A DNA stretch of 64,000 bases from Sphingopyxis macrogoltabida (GCF_001307295.1 NZ_CP012700.1:2359001-2423000); one strand, 5' to 3'; positions 26,423 through 36,088 are shown, counted from the stretch's first letter. The notes: generated by a model not told the origin, from the letters alone. Numbers and translations: made by a program.

Positions 26423-27538
26423 TCAGGGCTTCGTCCATCCCCCCTCGCGGTGCGAGCGCCGGATCGCATCGGCGACCTTCTCGACCGCCAGCGCATCGGC
26501 AAAGCTCTTCGCCGCCGACGACAGCCCCGCCGCCGCTTCAACCGCCGCCTTGACCTCGATCGTCTTCAGGTCGTTATAGCCGATCTGATGCCCCGATGCG
26601 GGACAGAAGGCACCGTAATCGCCATGCTCGGGCCCGGCGCAGATCGTCGTGAAGCCGTTGGTCCGCCCCGGCCCCGACCGAAAGAGCTTCAGCTCGTTGA
26701 ACTGCTCCTGCGTGAAGCCGATCGATCCCTTCGTGCCGCTGATCTCGAACGCCAGCCCCATCTTGCGCCCGCTCGCGATCCAGCTCGCCGCCAGCGTCCC
26801 CGTCGCGCCATTCGCAAAGGCGACCACCGCATCCATCTGGTCGTCGACCGTCACCGCCCGGTCGTTCCCCTCAGCGTCGCGGCGCGTCGGGTAAGCGGTG
26901 TGGAGCCGCCCCGATACCGACGCGATATCGCCGACCAGATGCTGCGCCATCGCGATGATGTGGCTGCCGATGTCGGCGAGCGCGCCGCCCGCCTGCTCGG
27001 GCTCGCAGCGCCAGTTGAACGGCGCGTCGGCCGAGGCCATGAAATCCTCCGCGTGGATACCGCGAAACGCCGTCACCTCGCCGATCTCGCCGTCGGCGAC
27101 CAGTTCGCGCGCCAGCGCAATCATCGGGTTGTAGAGATAGGTGAAGCCGACCGCGGTCGGCCGTCCTGACGCCGCCGCGGCTGCGGTCATCGCCTCGGAC
27201 TCCGCGATCGTCGTCGCCAGCGGCTTTTCGCAATAGACCGCCTTCCCCGCTTCCAGCGCCGCGATCGCGATCGGCGCGTGCAGCAGGTTCGGCGTCGCCA
27301 CCGCCACCATGTCGATCGACGCATCGGCAATCGCCTCGCGCCAGTCGCCGCTCGCGTTCGGAATCCCGAGCGACGCCGCAGCGGCCGTTGCCGTGGACAA
27401 ATCGCGGTCGGCGAGCACCGTCACGCGCGGCGACAGCGGCAGGTCGAAGGTGCGATCCGCCGCCGCAAAGGCCAGCGCATGCGCCCGCCCCATGAAGCCG
27501 CTGCCGATCAGGGCGATGTTGAGCACCGGCCTCGTCAT
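26423..27538 (-). CDS. Gfo/Idh/MocA family dehydrogenase (probable inositol dehydrogenase)
   Basis: 371 residues. N-terminal NAD(P) Rossmann domain (IALIGSGFMGRAHALAF), the family lysine in CEKPLATT (~residue 105) and the C-terminal catalytic pair D and H in ALADIGSHIIAMAQ. The family oxidises sugars and cyclitols. As the last gene of the iol operon it may be a scyllo-inositol or second myo-inositol dehydrogenase; a sugar substrate cannot be excluded. The ATG at 27538 overlaps the stop of the 66-aa gene. The longer open frame to 27742 is a shadow of that gene. Confidence 0.85.
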   Translation of the reverse strand: MTRPVLNIALIGSGFMGRAHALAFAAADRTFDLPLSPRVTVLADRDLSTATAAAASLGIPNASGDWREAIADASIDMVAVATPNLLHAPIAIAALEAGKAVYCEKPLATTIAESEAMTAAAAASGRPTAVGFTYLYNPMIALARELVADGEIGEVTAFRGIHAEDFMASADAPFNWRCEPEQAGGALADIGSHIIAMAQHLVGDIASVSGRLHTAYPTRRDAEGNDRAVTVDDQMDAVVAFANGATGTLAASWIASGRKMGLAFEISGTKGSIGFTQEQFNELKLFRSGPGRTNGFTTICAGPEHGDYGAFCPASGHQIGYNDLKTIEVKAAVEAAAGLSSAAKSFADALAVEKVADAIRRSHREGGWTKP

Positions 27539-27735
27539 GCCCCGGTCACCTCGCGATAGCGCTCGCGCAGCCGGTCGAGCGTCTGCCGCTTCACCGGCTG
27601 GCCGTCGCGCAGCTTGTACCAGCTGTTCTGGCTGATCCGGTACGTCTCGAACAGCCCTTCGCGCGTCGCGCACGGCAGGCTTGCCCGCATCGCCTCGAAC
27701 TCGTCGCGCGCAATCGTCACCATCTCGAACCGCAT
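27535..27735 (-). CDS. Small HTH-like protein, 66 residues
   Basis: Not recognised as a named family. The middle, FETYRISQNSWYKLRDGQPV, looks like an HTH in which SQNSWYKL would be the recognition helix, followed by VKRQTLDRLRERYREV, another helix. It lies 3 bp after the PhoD gene and overlaps the dehydrogenase start (ATGA), so translation is coupled on both sides and the gene is very probably real. It may be a small DNA-binding modulator within the operon; that is inference. Confidence 0.65.
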   Translation of the reverse strand: MRFEMVTIARDEFEAMRASLPCATREGLFETYRISQNSWYKLRDGQPVKRQTLDRLRERYREVTGA

Positions 27736-27738
27736 CGC

Positions 27739-29151
27739 TCACTCACCTCCATAATAGCTGCCGCCGCGCAGGGCGCGCTCGCGCCGTTCGAGTTCATCCT
27801 TGTCGATCGCCGCGCGCCAGCTCTGCTTGCCGTTGACCAGATCGCTCGCGCGCAGCACGACCGGCTTGCCCGACGCCGGCGCGCCGATCACGTCGCGGAT
27901 GCTGAGTTCGACGCGCGGTTCGGGATCGAAATGGAATTCGAGCAGCCCGAAATTGGCGCTGCGCACGAAGGGTGCACGCAGTCGCACTTCGGGATGCTGG
28001 TCGACGAACTTTGGCGCCAGATATTGCGCCAGCCCCGAACTGACGAGGTCATAGAAATCATAGCCGCCCTTGTCGGACCAGGGCACGCAATTGACCTCGC
28101 CCTGATGGACGTCGCCCGAAATGCCGAGACAGCCGGCGATCTTCTCGTCGCGGATGAAGTCGAGGATCTCGTTCCGCTCGTGGAGATAATTGGCCCAGCT
28201 ATCGCCATCCTTTTCCGCGAGGGTCCAGCCGGTGCCCGACGCCAGCACCTTGAACGCCGCCTTCGACGCCTTGAGCTCGCGCTTCAGCCACGCCTTCTGC
28301 CCTGCGCCGAGCATCGTCTTCTCGGGGCCGTCGGGGTGGTCGGGCGGGTCGCGGTGATAGCGCCCGTCGAGCATGAAGATGTCGACAGGGCCAAAGCTGT
28401 GGCGAAAGAAAATCCCCGGCGTATCGGCGGTCCCGCCGGGCGGGTTCGCCCACCAGCGCCGGAACAGCCGGTGCGTCATCTCCTTCACCGCATTGTAACG
28501 GTCGGAGTTGTTATAGCCGAAATCATGGTCGTCCCAGATCGCGAGTTGCGGCACCGACCGCAGCAGCGGCACCAGCGCCGAAACATTGCGCTGGCGCGAA
28601 TAGAGCGCCGAGTAAGCGCTCTCACTGTCGCTGTCGGCATAGATATTGTCGCCCAGCCACAGGAACAGGTCGGGCTCCATCGCCGCGACCGCCTCGAACA
28701 CCGGCTGTTCGGGGTAAAGCTGCACCCGCGCGCACGACCCGAAGGCGATGCGGATCGGCCGCGGCTTGTCGGGCGCGGTGCGGGTGCGGAACGGCAGCGG
28801 CTGGTGCCGGTCGTCGATCCCGTCGGTCTTGACCCGGTAATGATATTCGGTGTCGGGCCGGAGCCCGGTCACCTCGATCGCGGTGCAGAGGTCGTTCTCC
28901 TGCATCGCCTCGACGACCGCTGTCGTCTTCGCATCGGCAAAGTCGCGCCGCGTCGCATATTCGACCGCGACCCCGAACGCCCCGCTGGCGCGCGACCAGA
29001 CGGTGAAGCTGCCCGGGCTCGTCGCCCCGATCATCGGCCCGTCGAGCAGCCGCGGATAGCCGATCGCGGCGGCATAGAGCCGGCGCGGCAGCGCCGCGAG
29101 CAAGGCGAGCGTTCCCGTTCCCCAAAGGAGCTTGCGTCGTTCCATCATCAT
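27739..29151 (-). CDS. PhoD-like phosphatase, Tat-type signal
   Basis: 470 residues. The N terminus MERRKLLWGTGTLALLAAL has twin arginines and a short hydrophobic stretch, so export by Tat is likely, as for PhoD. A PhoD N-terminal beta domain (~35-130) is followed by the metallophosphatase core: GSCARVQL, LWLGDNIYAD, IWDDHDFGYNNSD and SGDVHQGE carry the metal ligands. PhoD enzymes use Ca/Fe to hydrolyse phosphomono- or diesters in the periplasm. It sits 21 bp downstream of the OPA antiporter within the iol operon, so an inositol phosphate substrate is proposed. Confidence 0.85.
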   Translation of the reverse strand: MMMERRKLLWGTGTLALLAALPRRLYAAAIGYPRLLDGPMIGATSPGSFTVWSRASGAFGVAVEYATRRDFADAKTTAVVEAMQENDLCTAIEVTGLRPDTEYHYRVKTDGIDDRHQPLPFRTRTAPDKPRPIRIAFGSCARVQLYPEQPVFEAVAAMEPDLFLWLGDNIYADSDSESAYSALYSRQRNVSALVPLLRSVPQLAIWDDHDFGYNNSDRYNAVKEMTHRLFRRWWANPPGGTADTPGIFFRHSFGPVDIFMLDGRYHRDPPDHPDGPEKTMLGAGQKAWLKRELKASKAAFKVLASGTGWTLAEKDGDSWANYLHERNEILDFIRDEKIAGCLGISGDVHQGEVNCVPWSDKGGYDFYDLVSSGLAQYLAPKFVDQHPEVRLRAPFVRSANFGLLEFHFDPEPRVELSIRDVIGAPASGKPVVLRASDLVNGKQSWRAAIDKDELERRERALRGGSYYGGE

Positions 29152-29172
29152 CCTATTCCCAGTCGTGCTGCC

Positions 29173-30507
29173 TCAATCGCGCAGCTTCGTGTTCCACAAT
29201 GTCGTCGCGAGCAGGGTCGCGACCACCGAGCAGCCGATCCAGAACCAGATCACCGGCTCGAAATCATAGATGCGCGTATTTCCCGTGACATGCATGTTGG
29301 CGTCGATCAGCGCCCCCGACACCTGTTCCTGCATCGCCGCGCCGAGATAGCTGAATACCCCGACCATCCCGAGCGCCGCGCCCGCGACGCGCTTCGGACA
29401 GATGTCGATCGCGAACAGCCCGCCGAGCGAGGTGACGAGCCCGGTCATGCCGAGCCCGAACAGGACCGCGCCGAGCAGCACCCAGCCATGCCCCTCGGGA
29501 CCATAAAAGAAGATCAGCAGGCCGACGATCTCGACCACCCCGAACAGCAGGTTGGCCGGCGGCCGGCGCGCGCCGAAGAATTTGTCGGATATGAAACCGA
29601 AAGCGAGCGCCCCGGCGACCCCCGCAAATGTGCTCGCGGTCAGCATCACTCCTGCCTCGCCCAGCGAAAAGCCGCGTGATTCCTGCAGATACAGGATGCC
29701 CCAACTGTTGATCGCATAGCGCGTCACATAATTGGCGGCGCTCGCCAGCGCGAGCACCCACACCGCCGGAATCGCAAGGATCGAAAGCTGCGTAGCGAAC
29801 ACGCCGCGTTCGGGCATCCCTTCGGCGGGCGGCGCATAATGGTCGTTCCGCCAGTCGGCGACCGTCGGCAGACCCAGCGTCCGCGGCCGGTCGGCCATCG
29901 CATAAAAGGCTGCAACCGCGGCGATCAGCGTCGCAATCCCCGGTCCCCAGAAACCCCAGTGCCAGCCGCCCACCGCGACCAGCGCGGTGACCAGCGCAAA
30001 GGTCAGCCCCTCGCCGATCGAATGCGCGGTCGACCAGATGCCGTAATAACGCCCGCGCTCGCGGTTCGAAAACCAGCTCGCCAGCGCGACGACGCACGAC
30101 GGCGCGCCATAGCTCTGGAACCAGCCGTTCAATCCCCAGATCATCACCGTGACCCAGAAGACGGTCGAAAAGCCCATCGCGATATTGCACAGCGCCGACA
30201 GCACCAGTCCCGCCGCGAACAGCCGCTTCACATTGCTGTGATCGGCGACGAAGCCGTTGACCAGCTTGCCCGCGGCATAGGTATAGAAGAGCGCCGACCC
30301 GATCATGCCGAGCTCGAGCGGGGTGAAGATGCCTTGGTCGATTAGCGGCTTCTTGACGATGTTGATCGCCAGCCGGCACATATAGCTGATCGCGTAAGCG
30401 AGCGTGATCGCGGCGATGATCCGCATCCGGTAATGACGGAACCGGCCGTCGATATCGCTGCCCGTATCGACCGGAACCTCGGGCCCAGCCGCGAAAAACT
30501 TCAGCAT
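29173..30507 (-). CDS. OPA-family MFS organophosphate:phosphate antiporter (GlpT/UhpT-like)
   Basis: 444 residues with about twelve membrane segments. The OPA signature residues are in place: R45 in SYMCRLAIN, H162 in STAHSIGEG and R263 in NYVTRYAINSW, matching the phosphate-binding arginines and central histidine of GlpT in position and surroundings. OPA proteins exchange cytoplasmic phosphate for an organophosphate. There is no ordinary inositol permease or ABC transporter in the window; instead this gene occupies the transporter place in the iol operon, 26 bp after iolB. Import of an inositol phosphate is therefore a specific hypothesis. Glycerol-3-phosphate or sugar phosphates are alternatives. 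Confidence 0.82.
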   Translation of the reverse strand: MLKFFAAGPEVPVDTGSDIDGRFRHYRMRIIAAITLAYAISYMCRLAINIVKKPLIDQGIFTPLELGMIGSALFYTYAAGKLVNGFVADHSNVKRLFAAGLVLSALCNIAMGFSTVFWVTVMIWGLNGWFQSYGAPSCVVALASWFSNRERGRYYGIWSTAHSIGEGLTFALVTALVAVGGWHWGFWGPGIATLIAAVAAFYAMADRPRTLGLPTVADWRNDHYAPPAEGMPERGVFATQLSILAIPAVWVLALASAANYVTRYAINSWGILYLQESRGFSLGEAGVMLTASTFAGVAGALAFGFISDKFFGARRPPANLLFGVVEIVGLLIFFYGPEGHGWVLLGAVLFGLGMTGLVTSLGGLFAIDICPKRVAGAALGMVGVFSYLGAAMQEQVSGALIDANMHVTGNTRIYDFEPVIWFWIGCSVVATLLATTLWNTKLRD

Positions 30508-30533
30508 CGATCCTCTCCCCTCGACCTGTTTTT

Positions 30534-31325
30534 CTATTGGCGCACGATCCAGTCGTGCGCGGGATCGTTACGGAACACCCAGTTGCGCCGGGGCCCCGCC
30601 ATCACGTTCAGATAATAAAGGTCATAGCCGTGCGGCGCCCCGACCGGATGATAGCCACGCGGCACCATCACGACGTCGCCGTCCTCGACCGCCATCGTCT
30701 CGTCGATGTCGCGTTCGTCGGTATAGACGCGCTGAAAGGCAAAGCCCTGCGGCGGCGACAGCCGGTGGTAATAGGTCTCCTCGAGGAAGGTTTCCTCGGG
30801 GAACGCGTCGCGATCATGCTTGTGCGGCGGATAGCTCGACCAGTGGCCGCCGGGCGTGATCACCTCGACGACGAGCAGGCTTTCGGCCTCGTCGGCGTCG
30901 GACAGGATGTTGCGCACATGCCGCGTGTTGGTGCCCTTGCCGCGCACCTCGACCGCCTCGGACCGGATCAGCCGCACTGCCCCCGCGCCGCTCCCCGGTG
31001 CGGTGCAGATCGCGATTTCAGCATCCGATCCCGCCTCGATCGTATAACGATGCCCCGCGGGGACATAGACCGAGGTCGCGGCACCGTCGAACACCGTCGC
31101 GCGCCCGCCGATCCCCTCGAACCGCTCGCCGCCCGCGTCGACCGACACCGTGCCCGTCAGCACGACGAGGCACGCCTCGCGCCCGTCTTCGACGTGGTTG
31201 TAGCGCGCCCCTGCCGCCAGCCTGACGACGCGGAAGCCGACATATTTCCACCCCGCGCTTTCGGGCGTGATGTCGAGCAGCGTACCATCGTCGTCGGGCG
31301 CATGCGGGCGGACGAGCAGCGACAT
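30534..31325 (-). CDS. iolB: 5-deoxy-glucuronate isomerase
   Basis: 263 residues of the IolB double-cupin family; SYPPHKHDRD and the downstream glutamate/histidine residues in PEETFLEETYYHRL are the metal site. It isomerises 5-deoxy-glucuronate to 2-deoxy-5-keto-gluconate in myo-inositol breakdown. Its ATG (31325) shares a base with the iolE stop (TGATG), showing coupling. Confidence 0.95.
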   Translation of the reverse strand: MSLLVRPHAPDDDGTLLDITPESAGWKYVGFRVVRLAAGARYNHVEDGREACLVVLTGTVSVDAGGERFEGIGGRATVFDGAATSVYVPAGHRYTIEAGSDAEIAICTAPGSGAGAVRLIRSEAVEVRGKGTNTRHVRNILSDADEAESLLVVEVITPGGHWSSYPPHKHDRDAFPEETFLEETYYHRLSPPQGFAFQRVYTDERDIDETMAVEDGDVVMVPRGYHPVGAPHGYDLYYLNVMAGPRRNWVFRNDPAHDWIVRQ

Positions 31326-32218
31326 CAGACCAGCGCCTCTTCGCGCGCCAGCCGCTTCAGCGTATCGAGCCCGAGTTGGCTGTACTCGCGCGGATTGGCG
31401 ATCGCCGGGTCCTGTTCGGCCTCGATCACGATCCAGCCCGAATAGTTCATGTCGGCGAGCGCGCGCATGAAGGGGGCATAATCATAATCGCCGTCGCCCG
31501 GCGCGGTGAACATGCCGCCGACGACGCCGTTGAGGAAGCTGGTGCCGTTCGCGAGAAACTCGTCATATTTGGCATTGCGGACGTCCTTGCAATGGACGTG
31601 GGTGACACGCTCGGGGCGCGCCTTGATCACGTCGATCGGCTCGATTCCGCCGAACAGCGCGTGGCCCGTATCGAGCACCAGCCCGACATGGTCGCCGGTC
31701 GCATCGAAGAAGCGTTCGAGTTCGTCCTTCGTCTCGACGATCGTGCCGAGATGATGGTGATAGGCGAAACGCAGCCCGCGGTCGTTGATGAAGCGCGCCA
31801 CGGTGTTCAGCCGCTCGCCGAACTGCTTCCAGTCGGCGGCGGGCAGCACCGGGTGCGTGTCGAGCCGGCTGCCATAGCGGTCGCCGTGCACCGCGTTCGA
31901 CGTTTCGGCGAGGATGAAGACGCTCGAATCCATATATTCGAGCAGCGCCAGATGCTTCGCCAGCGCGTCGATCTCGGCATCGGCATCGCGCACCAGCAGG
32001 TTCGACGAATACCAGCCGCTGACGATGTCGAGGCCGTAACCCGCCATGATCGGCGCCAGCGCTTCGGGATCGCGCGGGAATTTATTGCCCAGCTCGACCC
32101 CTTCGAACCCGATATCGCGCACATCGGTCAGCAGTTCGTCGAGCGTCGTGTCGCCGCCCAGTTCGCGCATATCGTCGTTGCACCACGCAATCGGGCTCAC
32201 GCCCCAGCGGATCGTCAT
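31325..32218 (-). CDS. iolE: 2-keto-myo-inositol dehydratase (inosose dehydratase)
   Basis: 297 residues with a TIM-barrel sugar isomerase/epimerase fold. It begins IRWGVSPIAWCNDDMRELG, the hallmark of IolE, and has AYHHHLGTIVE and LDTGHALFGG for metal binding and catalysis. It removes water from inosose to give the dione that IolD hydrolyses. ATGA overlap with iolD. Confidence 0.96.
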   Translation of the reverse strand: MTIRWGVSPIAWCNDDMRELGGDTTLDELLTDVRDIGFEGVELGNKFPRDPEALAPIMAGYGLDIVSGWYSSNLLVRDADAEIDALAKHLALLEYMDSSVFILAETSNAVHGDRYGSRLDTHPVLPAADWKQFGERLNTVARFINDRGLRFAYHHHLGTIVETKDELERFFDATGDHVGLVLDTGHALFGGIEPIDVIKARPERVTHVHCKDVRNAKYDEFLANGTSFLNGVVGGMFTAPGDGDYDYAPFMRALADMNYSGWIVIEAEQDPAIANPREYSQLGLDTLKRLAREEALV

Positions 32219-34050
32219 GTCCTTTCTCCCTTGATCTTGTCGTCATAGGCGCGGCGCGCCGCCTGCACTTCGGTGCGACCCGACACTTCGGGCACCGCGA
32301 CGTCCCACCAGTGACCGCCCGCTTCGGTCGTGATCATCGGATCGGTATCGATGACGATCACATAGCTTTTGTCCGACGCCTTCGCCCGCCCCAGCGCACT
32401 TTCCAGCCCGGCAATCCCGTCGACCTTTTCGGCCGCTGCGCCAAGGCTGCGCGCATGCGCCGCGAAATCGATCTCGGGCAGCACCCGGTGCGCCGCGTCG
32501 GCGAGCAGATTGTTGAACGGGCGCCCGCCGGTCCCCTGCTGCAACCGGTTGATGCAGCCGTAACCGCGGTTGTCGAGCAGGATGACGGTGATTTTCTGCC
32601 CCAGCATCACCGACGTCGCGAGTTCGGAATTGAGCATCAGATAGCTGCCGTCGCCGACCATCACATAGACGTCGCGCGCCGGGTCGGCCATTTTGACCCC
32701 GAGGCCGCCGGCGACCTCGTACCCCATGCACGAAAAGCCATATTCGACATGATAGCCGCCCGGGCGATGGCTGCGCCACAGCTTGTGCAACTCGCCGGGC
32801 AGCCCGCCCGCGGCGCAGACGACGGTCGCATCATCCCCCGCCTGCCGCCACACCGCGCCGATCACCTGCGCGTCGGAGGGCAGCGCCGAAGACGGCGTGG
32901 TCGCGGCGTCCCATGCGTTATTCCATTCGGCGACCGCGTTCCGGTTCGCCTCGCGCCAGCCGGCTGCGACCTGCCAATCGCCCAGCGCCCCTGCCAACGC
33001 TTCAAGCACTTCGCGCGCGTCGCCGACGACCGCCTCGGCCCCCTGCTTGATCGCATCGGGCGCCGCGACATTGATCTGGACCAGTCGCTTGCCCGCGAAC
33101 AGGGTCCGCGAACCGGTGGTGAAATCCTGCAACCGCGTCCCGATCCCGACGATCAGGTCGGCGGCCTCGGCGGCGGCGTTGGCCGCGCTCGTCCCCGTCA
33201 CCCCGATACTGCCGAGCGCTTGGGGATGGTCCCACGCCAGCGCGCCCTTCCCCGCCTGCGTCTCGGCAACCGGAATGCCGGTCGCGGTGGCAAGCTCGGC
33301 CAGCACCGTCTCGGCGCCTGCATACAGCACCCCGCCGCCCGCGACGATCAGCGGCGCTTTCGCGCCCCGAACCGCTGCGACGAGCGCGTCGAGTTCGGCG
33401 CGGTCGGGGCGTGGCCGGCGCTGACGCCACACCCGCGGCGCAAAGAAGCTTTCGGGATAGTCGTAGGCCTCGGCCTGCACATCCTGACACAGCGCCAGCG
33501 TCACCGGCCCGCACAGCGCCGGATCGGTCAGCACCCCCATCGCGCGCGGCAGCGCATCAATTATCTGCTCGGGCCGCGTGATCCGGTCGAAATAGCGCGA
33601 CACGGGGCGGAAACAGTCGTTCGCGCTCACCACCCCGTCGCCAAAATCCTCGATCTGCTGGAGCACCGGGTCGGGGCGGCGGCTCGCATAGACGTCGCCG
33701 GGCAGGAACAGCACCGGTAGCCGGTTGACGTGCGCCAGCGCCGCCGCGGTGACCATGTTCGTCGCGCCGGGGCCGATCGAGGTCGTGCACGCCATCGCGC
33801 GCTGCCGCCGGCTCGCCTTGGCAAAGGCGATCGCCGCGTGCGCCATGCCCTGCTCGTTATGGGCGCGCCAAGTCGGCAGCGCCGCTTCCATCCCCGCCAG
33901 CGCCTCGCCCATGCCTGCGACGTTACCATGGCCGAAGATCGCCCACATGCCCGCAAAATAGGGCAGCTCTATACCATCGATCTCGACCCGCTGCGCCGCG
34001 AGCCAGCGCGACAGCGCCTGTGCCATCGTCAATCGCACCATATCGCTCAT
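32215..34050 (-). CDS. iolD: 3D-(3,5/4)-trihydroxycyclohexane-1,2-dione hydrolase
   Basis: 611 residues, ThDP-dependent. The catalytic glutamate is in WRAHNEQGMAHAA (~residue 66); the ThDP/Mg motif GDGSYLMLNSELATS ends with LLDNRGYG at the expected distance. It opens the cyclitol ring to 5-deoxy-glucuronate. ATGA overlap with iolC upstream and with iolE downstream. Confidence 0.96.
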   Translation of the reverse strand: MSDMVRLTMAQALSRWLAAQRVEIDGIELPYFAGMWAIFGHGNVAGMGEALAGMEAALPTWRAHNEQGMAHAAIAFAKASRRQRAMACTTSIGPGATNMVTAAALAHVNRLPVLFLPGDVYASRRPDPVLQQIEDFGDGVVSANDCFRPVSRYFDRITRPEQIIDALPRAMGVLTDPALCGPVTLALCQDVQAEAYDYPESFFAPRVWRQRRPRPDRAELDALVAAVRGAKAPLIVAGGGVLYAGAETVLAELATATGIPVAETQAGKGALAWDHPQALGSIGVTGTSAANAAAEAADLIVGIGTRLQDFTTGSRTLFAGKRLVQINVAAPDAIKQGAEAVVGDAREVLEALAGALGDWQVAAGWREANRNAVAEWNNAWDAATTPSSALPSDAQVIGAVWRQAGDDATVVCAAGGLPGELHKLWRSHRPGGYHVEYGFSCMGYEVAGGLGVKMADPARDVYVMVGDGSYLMLNSELATSVMLGQKITVILLDNRGYGCINRLQQGTGGRPFNNLLADAAHRVLPEIDFAAHARSLGAAAEKVDGIAGLESALGRAKASDKSYVIVIDTDPMITTEAGGHWWDVAVPEVSGRTEVQAARRAYDDKIKGERT

Positions 34051-36002
34051 GCTGCCTCCCGCGCCCGGCGCGCCTCGCGCCAGCCGTCGGCGAGGACGCG
34101 CAGATTTTCGCTCAGCGCCCCGATCGCCGCCTCATCGTCGATCGCGCCCGCCAGCCACTGCTGCGCGACATCCTGAAAGATCGTGCGCCCGACCGCAAAT
34201 CCCTTGACCAGCGTAAAGGGCGCCGCGGCGACGATCCCCGCCAGCACCTCGTCCTGCGGTGCCGACAGGCCGAGCAGCACGATACCGCGGCACAGCGGAT
34301 CGTGGCGCAGGATCGCCGCCTCGCTCGCCGCCCAGGCGGCGGCGTCGGTCGTCGGTTCGAGCTTCCACCAGTCGGGATAGATGCCCAGCGAATAGACATG
34401 GTCGATGACCGAGGCGATCGTCCCGCTGTTCACCGGCCCATGTTTCGAGGCGATGATTTCGAGCAGGAACTCGTGCCGCGTCCGCCGGCAGGCGTCGAAC
34501 AGCCGCAATATCTGCCGGTCCTGCGCCGCGCGCATCTCGGCATCGTCGTCGGGGTGATAGAAGACGAGGCATTTGACGACATGGTTCGTCGGCCAGTCGC
34601 GCAAGGTCATGCCGACATCGGGCGATCCCTCGAAGCGCAGCGGGCGCGATCCCGGAACCTCGATCGGCCGCCCGATCCAGTAAGGATGATCCGCCGCCGC
34701 CTCGAGCGCGCGCGCGCCGAAGCGGCCGTCGAGCAACACCCCATAGCAGGGATCGCCCGCCGCCAGCCGGTGCAGCGCCTCGAGCGCCAGATTCTTGAAA
34801 TGATGGACGCGCGCCTCGTCGACTTCGCCCAGTTCGGCGAGCAGGTCGTCGAACTGGCTGCGATGGTCGATCGCCAGCACGGTCAGCTCGTCGCGCTCGC
34901 CCTGCCGGTTGGTCGACCAGTGCAATTGCTCCAGCTCGGCGCTCTCGCGCAGCCGGTGCGGCCACTGGCGGCTGAGGAAATGCTGCAATTCCTCCCACGA
35001 CGCCATCGCCGGGGCGCAGCCGTGCCGCGACACGACGAGCGCGCCGCAGGCATTGGCGATCTCGCAGCATTTCTCCAGCGGCATGTCCTTCAACCAGCCG
35101 CGCAGAAAGCCCGCCATGAAGGCGTCGCCCGCGCCCAGCACGTTGAACACCTCGATCGGAAAGCCGCGCCCGACCACCCCGTCGTCGAGCGACAGCGGAA
35201 TCGCGCCCGGAAAGGCGACGCAGCCGTCGGCGCCGCGCTTGCAGACGAGCAGCGCTTCACTCTTTTCCCGGATCTCGCGCAACGCCGCCAGCGTGTCGAT
35301 CGAGCCGCCGAGAATATGGATTTCCTCCTCGGTGCCGACGATCAGGTCGCACAGCGGCAGGACGCGCTGCAGCGCTTCGGTTACCCCGCGATCGGCGACA
35401 AAGCGGTCCTCGCCATTGTCTTTACCCGCGAGACCCCACAGCACCGGGCGATAATCGATGTCGAAAACGACGCGTCCGCCCGCCGCCTTCATCAGCGTCG
35501 CCGCCCTCAGGCTCGCCGCGAACACGCCGGGCTGCGACAGATGCGTGCCGTTGATCAGCAGCGCGCCGGCCGAGGCGATGAGATCGGGGTCGATATCGTC
35601 GGCGACGAGCGCCATGTCGGCGCAATTCTCGCGGTAGAAGATCAGCGGAAAGGTATCGGGGTCGCGGATGCCGAGGAACACCAGCGCGGTCAGCCGGTCG
35701 GGGTCGGACAGGACGCCGCGCGTCGACACGCCTTCGCGTTCCAGTTCCTCGACGATGAAGCGGCCGAAATGGTCGGCGCCGACGCGGGTGATCAGCCCCG
35801 CCTTCAGCCCCAGCCGCGACGCGCCGATCGCGGTATTCGTCGGGCTGCCGCCGATATATTTGGCGAAACTCGCCATATCTTCCAGCCGGCCGCCGATCTG
35901 CTCACCATAAAGATCGATCCCCGCCCGCCCCAGCGTGACGATATCCAACCGGCATTCCCCGCCCGCCTCATGCCCTTGTTGCGCCATCGCTTTCCAGACC
36001 AT
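34047..36002 (-). CDS. iolC: Fused 5-dehydro-2-deoxygluconokinase and aldolase-type (DUF2090) protein
   Basis: 651 residues, about twice a plain IolC. Residues ~18-335 are a PfkB-type sugar kinase with the substrate-entry IVTLGRAGIDLYGEQIG and the ATP/anion-hole motif NVLGAGDAFMAGFL near 290. Residues ~345-645 are a DUF2090 domain, a TIM-barrel aldolase relative with VLAIDHRSQ at its start. Proteins with this fusion are thought to phosphorylate 2-deoxy-5-keto-gluconate and then cleave it to dihydroxyacetone phosphate and malonate semialdehyde, replacing IolJ. First gene of the operon; ATG 36002 or 35987. A GGAA-N6-TTCA site lies 73 bp upstream. Confidence 0.92.
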   Translation of the reverse strand: MVWKAMAQQGHEAGGECRLDIVTLGRAGIDLYGEQIGGRLEDMASFAKYIGGSPTNTAIGASRLGLKAGLITRVGADHFGRFIVEELEREGVSTRGVLSDPDRLTALVFLGIRDPDTFPLIFYRENCADMALVADDIDPDLIASAGALLINGTHLSQPGVFAASLRAATLMKAAGGRVVFDIDYRPVLWGLAGKDNGEDRFVADRGVTEALQRVLPLCDLIVGTEEEIHILGGSIDTLAALREIREKSEALLVCKRGADGCVAFPGAIPLSLDDGVVGRGFPIEVFNVLGAGDAFMAGFLRGWLKDMPLEKCCEIANACGALVVSRHGCAPAMASWEELQHFLSRQWPHRLRESAELEQLHWSTNRQGERDELTVLAIDHRSQFDDLLAELGEVDEARVHHFKNLALEALHRLAAGDPCYGVLLDGRFGARALEAAADHPYWIGRPIEVPGSRPLRFEGSPDVGMTLRDWPTNHVVKCLVFYHPDDDAEMRAAQDRQILRLFDACRRTRHEFLLEIIASKHGPVNSGTIASVIDHVYSLGIYPDWWKLEPTTDAAAWAASEAAILRHDPLCRGIVLLGLSAPQDEVLAGIVAAAPFTLVKGFAVGRTIFQDVAQQWLAGAIDDEAAIGALSENLRVLADGWREARRAREAA

Positions 36003-36074
36003 CCTTCCCTGATCTGTAACGCATATTCCACTTTTAGAATCTTTGCAACATATGTTTCAGGATGGCGTGAAAAT

Positions 36075-36088
36075 GGAATGCCCGTTCA
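36075..36088. promoter_or_regulatory. GGAA-N6-TTCA site before iolC, overlapping the rpiR stop
   Basis: One mismatch from the palindrome GGAA-N6-TTCC. A 10-bp palindrome AACATATGTT (36047-36056) lies between it and iolC. The spot is suited to control the whole iolC-to-dehydrogenase operon. Confidence 0.5.
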
